From the NCBI GenBank assembly GCA_049509675.1, contig JBEKZQ010000087.1, forward strand, positions 1 through 16,087: a stretch of DNA of 16,087 nt, read 5' to 3'. This DNA is from JBEKZQ01 sp049509675 (GTDB lineage: Bacteria > Planctomycetota > Planctomycetia > Pirellulales > Thermoguttaceae). The translations under genes and the position numbers were made by a program. This document shows, piece after piece, positions 13,529-16,087 of this stretch; positions within the stretch are counted from its first letter, which is position 1, and each line of letters starts with the position of its first letter. The notes below the pieces were generated by a model. The model did no database searches, was not told the DNA's origin, and worked only from the letters and a program-made list of their open reading frames with translations.

Positions 13529-15268
13529 ATGGCCGGACAACCGAAAACCCCGTTCTACCTGGTACTGGCGTTGGTGGTGGCGAGCCTGGTGGCTTTTGCC
13601 ATGTATCGTTCCGACATCTTGGCGCCGAAGGGCAAGCCGGCTGCCGGCGGCAAGATTGATGCCGGCCAACTGGGCCAGAAGGCCGAGTCGCCGGATACGG
13701 CGGGGCCCGTGGCCACCACGGTGAAAGAATATGCCTTCAAGCCGGCGGAGCGCCTGCCCGAGATCAAGGGCACCTCGGCCTACAAGCCGCTGGAAGAGAA
13801 CACCGTGCGGTTCGCCCTGAACGTGTGGGCCGGTTGGGGCCCGATCATTCTGGCCAACAACGGCTTCAAGCCGGGGAAGGCGTGGAAGACGCCCGAGGGC
13901 GAGGAGTTCCGCGTGGAACTGGTGTTGATCGACGACCCGTCCGCCATGATCGGCGCCTATGCCTCCGGCCAGGTCCACGTGGGCTGGGGCACGCTGGACA
14001 TGATCCCGTTGTTCATCGACGGCATGGTGGACAAGACGGGCAAGCCCAAGGACAGCCGCGTGATGCCCCGCATCTACCAGCAGATCGACTGGTCCAACGG
14101 CGGCGACGGCATCGTGGTGCGGGAGAACGTCAAGACCGTGGCCGACTTGCGCGACAAGAAGCTGGTGCTGGCGCAGAACTCGCCCTCGCAATACTTCGCC
14201 CTGAACATGCTGGTCGCCGGCGGCGTGCAGCCCGCGGAAGTGAATATGATCTATACGAACACGGCCTTCGAGGCGGCCGCCGCGTTCGCCGCCAACAAGG
14301 GCATCGCCGGCGTCGTCTCCTGGTCGCCGGACATCTACAATCTGGCCAAGGCCAAGGGCAACCGCATGCTGGTGAACACCCAGACCGCCAACAAGTTGAT
14401 TTCCGACGTGTGGTTCACCCGGGCAGACTTCGCCAAGGACCACCCCGGCATCGTGGAAGCCCTGGTGCGCGGCATTTTCGACGCCATGGAAGAACTGAAG
14501 AAGCCCGACCGCAAGGATGCCTGCGCCAAGCTCATGGCGGCGGGCTACAACATTCCCGCCGAGGACGCGCTGGGAATGTTCAACGACGCCCACAATACGA
14601 ATTGGGCGGAGAACTACCAGTTCTTCCTCAACCAGAACAATCCCACGAACTTCGAGCGCGTCTGGCGGCAGTCCTATTACCTCTATCGCCAGATCAACGC
14701 CATTCAGAACCCGCCCATCCGCTTCGACCAGGTGATGGATTTCTCGGTCGTCCAGAAGCTGGGCAGCGAGGAGAAGTACAAGTCGCAGAAGGACGAGTAC
14801 CAGATACAATTCGCCCCCAAGACCGTGGGCGAGATCCGCGCCGAATCGCCCGAGATCCTCACCAACACGGTGGTCATCCACTTCTACCCCAACGATTGGG
14901 ACCTGCACAAGAAGATCGACCGCGAGATCGACGGCAAGAGCGTGGAGACGCTCTACGACCCGAACGTCGATAACGTGATGGAAGGCGTGGGAAAGCTGGT
15001 GGGACAGTTCGGCGCAGCCCGGATCGTCATCGAAGGGCACACCGATAGTTCGCTGCGCGGACAAGTGCCGGCCGATCTGGTCAAGGAGCTTTCCATGAAT
15101 CGCGCCAACGCGGTTCGCGAGGCCCTGGTCGAGAAGTTCAGCCTCGAACCGACGCGGTTCGTCGTCGACGGCCTGGGCTGGGATCGGCCGGCGGATGCGA
15201 AGAATCCGTTCGATCACGCCAAGAACCGCCGCGTGGAGATCAAAGTCTATCCCGCCGAGAAGCAATAG
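13529..15268 (+). CDS. ABC substrate-binding protein (NitT/TauT-like) fused to OmpA domain
   Basis: A 579-aa envelope protein. Residues 8-27 are a hydrophobic segment (FYLVLALVVASLVAFAMYRS) with no obvious cleavage site, so it is probably a membrane anchor. A Pro/Ala/Lys-rich linker follows to about residue 90. Residues 92-400 form a periplasmic binding-protein fold of the NitT/TauT/SsuA type: FALNVWAGWGPIILANN, then FRVELVLIDDPSAMIGAYASGQVHVGW, TVADLRDKKLVLAQNSPSQYFAL and FTRADFAKDHPGIVEALVRG. Residues 446-576 are an OmpA C-terminal peptidoglycan-binding domain: IVIEGHTDSS (500-508), LSMNRANAVREAL (521-533), GLGWDRP and KNRRVEIKVYP (565-575). The ligand is unknown. The fusion would tether the solute receptor to both membrane and cell wall. 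AAGGAG (13517-13522) lies 6 nt before the ATG. The partner permease follows after a palindromic repeat. Confidence 0.85.
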   Translation: MAGQPKTPFYLVLALVVASLVAFAMYRSDILAPKGKPAAGGKIDAGQLGQKAESPDTAGPVATTVKEYAFKPAERLPEIKGTSAYKPLEENTVRFALNVWAGWGPIILANNGFKPGKAWKTPEGEEFRVELVLIDDPSAMIGAYASGQVHVGWGTLDMIPLFIDGMVDKTGKPKDSRVMPRIYQQIDWSNGGDGIVVRENVKTVADLRDKKLVLAQNSPSQYFALNMLVAGGVQPAEVNMIYTNTAFEAAAAFAANKGIAGVVSWSPDIYNLAKAKGNRMLVNTQTANKLISDVWFTRADFAKDHPGIVEALVRGIFDAMEELKKPDRKDACAKLMAAGYNIPAEDALGMFNDAHNTNWAENYQFFLNQNNPTNFERVWRQSYYLYRQINAIQNPPIRFDQVMDFSVVQKLGSEEKYKSQKDEYQIQFAPKTVGEIRAESPEILTNTVVIHFYPNDWDLHKKIDREIDGKSVETLYDPNVDNVMEGVGKLVGQFGAARIVIEGHTDSSLRGQVPADLVKELSMNRANAVREALVEKFSLEPTRFVVDGLGWDRPADAKNPFDHAKNRRVEIKVYPAEKQ

Positions 15269-15280
15269 GGATTGCCAATC

Positions 15281-15333
15281 GTACTCATCTCGCTCCGCGA
15301 GATGGAATGCATCACGCGGAGCGTGATGAGTAC
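15281..15333. repeat. Nested cloverleaf-like palindromic repeat between operon genes
   Basis: Two 24-nt arms (15281-15304 and 15310-15333) are inverted copies, 22 of 24 matching, around the spacer GAATG. Each arm also folds on itself: CATCTCGC/GCGAGATG with loop TCC on the left, CATCACGC/GCGTGATG with loop GGA on the right. The two mismatches between the arms (T..A against A..T) are exactly those that keep both small hairpins fully paired. It lies 12 nt after the substrate-binding gene and 24 nt before the permease ATG. Confidence 0.85.
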
Positions 15334-15357
15334 TTTCGATCCTAGGGGTGCTTGTCC

Positions 15358-16087
15358 ATGACCGAACCGACAGGAAATGAACTGCAAAAGCCGGCGGCGC
15401 CGCCCGACAAGGTCGCGCGGCGCTCGCCTGCCGCGGTGCCCGCCGCGCCGCGGCGGTTCGTCGCCTTGCGCGCCGAAGTCCCCGTGTGGGAAACGCTCTT
15501 GTTGGGCGGACTGTGCCTGGCGCTCTGCCTTGCGGTGTGGTGGGGGCTGACCCGGGGCAACGTTGCCGAAGAGCGCTTTCTCGGTCCTACCGTGTTGCCC
15601 AGCCCCAGCGAGACATTCGCCGACTTCCAAGGGCTTTGGTTCGATCACGCCCTGACGCGCAATACGCTCGTCAGCCTGCAGCGGGTGGTGCTGGGGTTCG
15701 GCCTGGCGGCCTTGGTGGGCATTCCCGTGGGAGTGCTGTGCGGCTGCTTCCGCCGCGTCAGCGCCTTTTTTGCTCCCTTGGTAGTCGGCGGGCGGAATAT
15801 CCCGGTGGCCGCCGTGATTCCGCTGACCCTTTCGCTCTTCGGCATCAACGAACTGCAAAAGATGATGTTCATCTTCATCGCCTGCGTCGCCTTTGTCATC
15901 ATGGATACCGCGACGGCCATCGCCGACGTGAGCGATCGCTATATCGATACCGCCTATACGCTAGGCGCCACGCGCCGGCAAATCATCATGAAGGTCCTGG
16001 TTCCGCTGGCCATGCCGAGCATCTTCAATTCGCTGCGGCTCCTGTTCGGCCTGGCCTTCGGTTACATCATGCTCGCCGAGGTGATTC
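15358..16087 (+). CDS. ABC transporter permease, NitT/TauT type (partial)
   Basis: The first 243 codons of a permease that is still open at the window end. A Pro/Ala/Arg-rich cytoplasmic N-terminus (about 40 residues) precedes membrane segments at about 45-64, 106-130, 138-161, 168-187 and a last one starting near 222. FLGPTVLPSPSETFADF (74-90) is the periplasmic motif typical of nitrate/sulfonate/taurine permeases. The ATPase-contact (EAA) loop is clear: DTAYTLGATRRQIIMKVLVP (197-216). The protein should form the channel for the ligand delivered by the OmpA-fused binding protein just upstream. AGGGGTG at 15344-15350 is the ribosome site, and an in-frame TAG at 15343-15345 excludes an earlier start. 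The ATP-binding subunit should lie beyond the window. Confidence 0.9.
   Translation, partial: MTEPTGNELQKPAAPPDKVARRSPAAVPAAPRRFVALRAEVPVWETLLLGGLCLALCLAVWWGLTRGNVAEERFLGPTVLPSPSETFADFQGLWFDHALTRNTLVSLQRVVLGFGLAALVGIPVGVLCGCFRRVSAFFAPLVVGGRNIPVAAVIPLTLSLFGINELQKMMFIFIACVAFVIMDTATAIADVSDRYIDTAYTLGATRRQIIMKVLVPLAMPSIFNSLRLLFGLAFGYIMLAEVI

Noticed and set aside
13094..15265. Very long minus-strand open frame (about 720 codons) opposite the AAA and substrate-binding genes
   Set aside because: It spans two well-supported plus-strand genes, has no recognisable domain or ribosome site, and its Val/Leu/Asp/His/Gly-rich composition is what antisense reading of GC-rich codons gives.

Overview
This GC-rich window looks like a chromosomal segment of a member of the Planctomycetota, plausibly Pirellulales. 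The signs are an exported protein made of autotransporter-type beta-strand repeats that ends in a PEP-CTERM sorting signal, a bacterial EMC3/TMCO1 (DUF106) membrane protein, exported proteins of no known function, and nested palindromic repeats of the GGGTGCCAC, CGAAGCGCCAGC and GTACTCATC types that I recall (unchecked) as frequent in planctomycete intergenic DNA. No rRNA, tRNA, CRISPR array or transposase was seen.

Layout. (A) 1-1477, plus strand: the 3' end of a PEP-utilising phosphotransferase whose phosphohistidine domain is C-terminal, followed after 3 nt by an EMC3/TMCO1-like membrane protein. (B) 1589-4776: an exported protein with a duplicated module and an uncharacterised C-terminal domain, convergent with a secreted alpha/beta-hydrolase esterase. 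The two coding regions overlap antisense by 259 nt. (C) 4777-7215: a divergent intergenic region with a strong promoter and a leader of about 340 nt, then the PEP-CTERM protein, whose end looks frameshifted. (D) 7373-10190, minus strand: a two-gene unit of a NodU/TobZ-type carbamoyltransferase and a CX7CX2C radical SAM protein resembling the archaeosine-synthase (RaSEA) group. (E) 10191-10888: a non-coding block holding a composite palindromic element of about 300 bp and a good sigma70-type promoter. (F) 10889 to the window end, plus strand: PspA/IM30, a AAA+ ATPase, an ABC substrate-binding protein fused to an OmpA domain, and a NitT/TauT-type ABC permease that runs off the window.

The most interesting part is (F). 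PspA belongs to the ESCRT-III superfamily. Here it is encoded 40 nt before a AAA+ ATPase, a pairing that recalls ESCRT-III and Vps4. The next genes encode a transporter whose solute receptor carries both a membrane anchor and a peptidoglycan-binding domain. One reading is a membrane-maintenance or envelope-stress module coupled to uptake across a cell-wall-anchored receptor. The gene arrangement and motifs are visible in the sequence; the joint function is inference. The carbamoyltransferase/radical SAM pair in (D) is a second candidate for an undescribed modification pathway.
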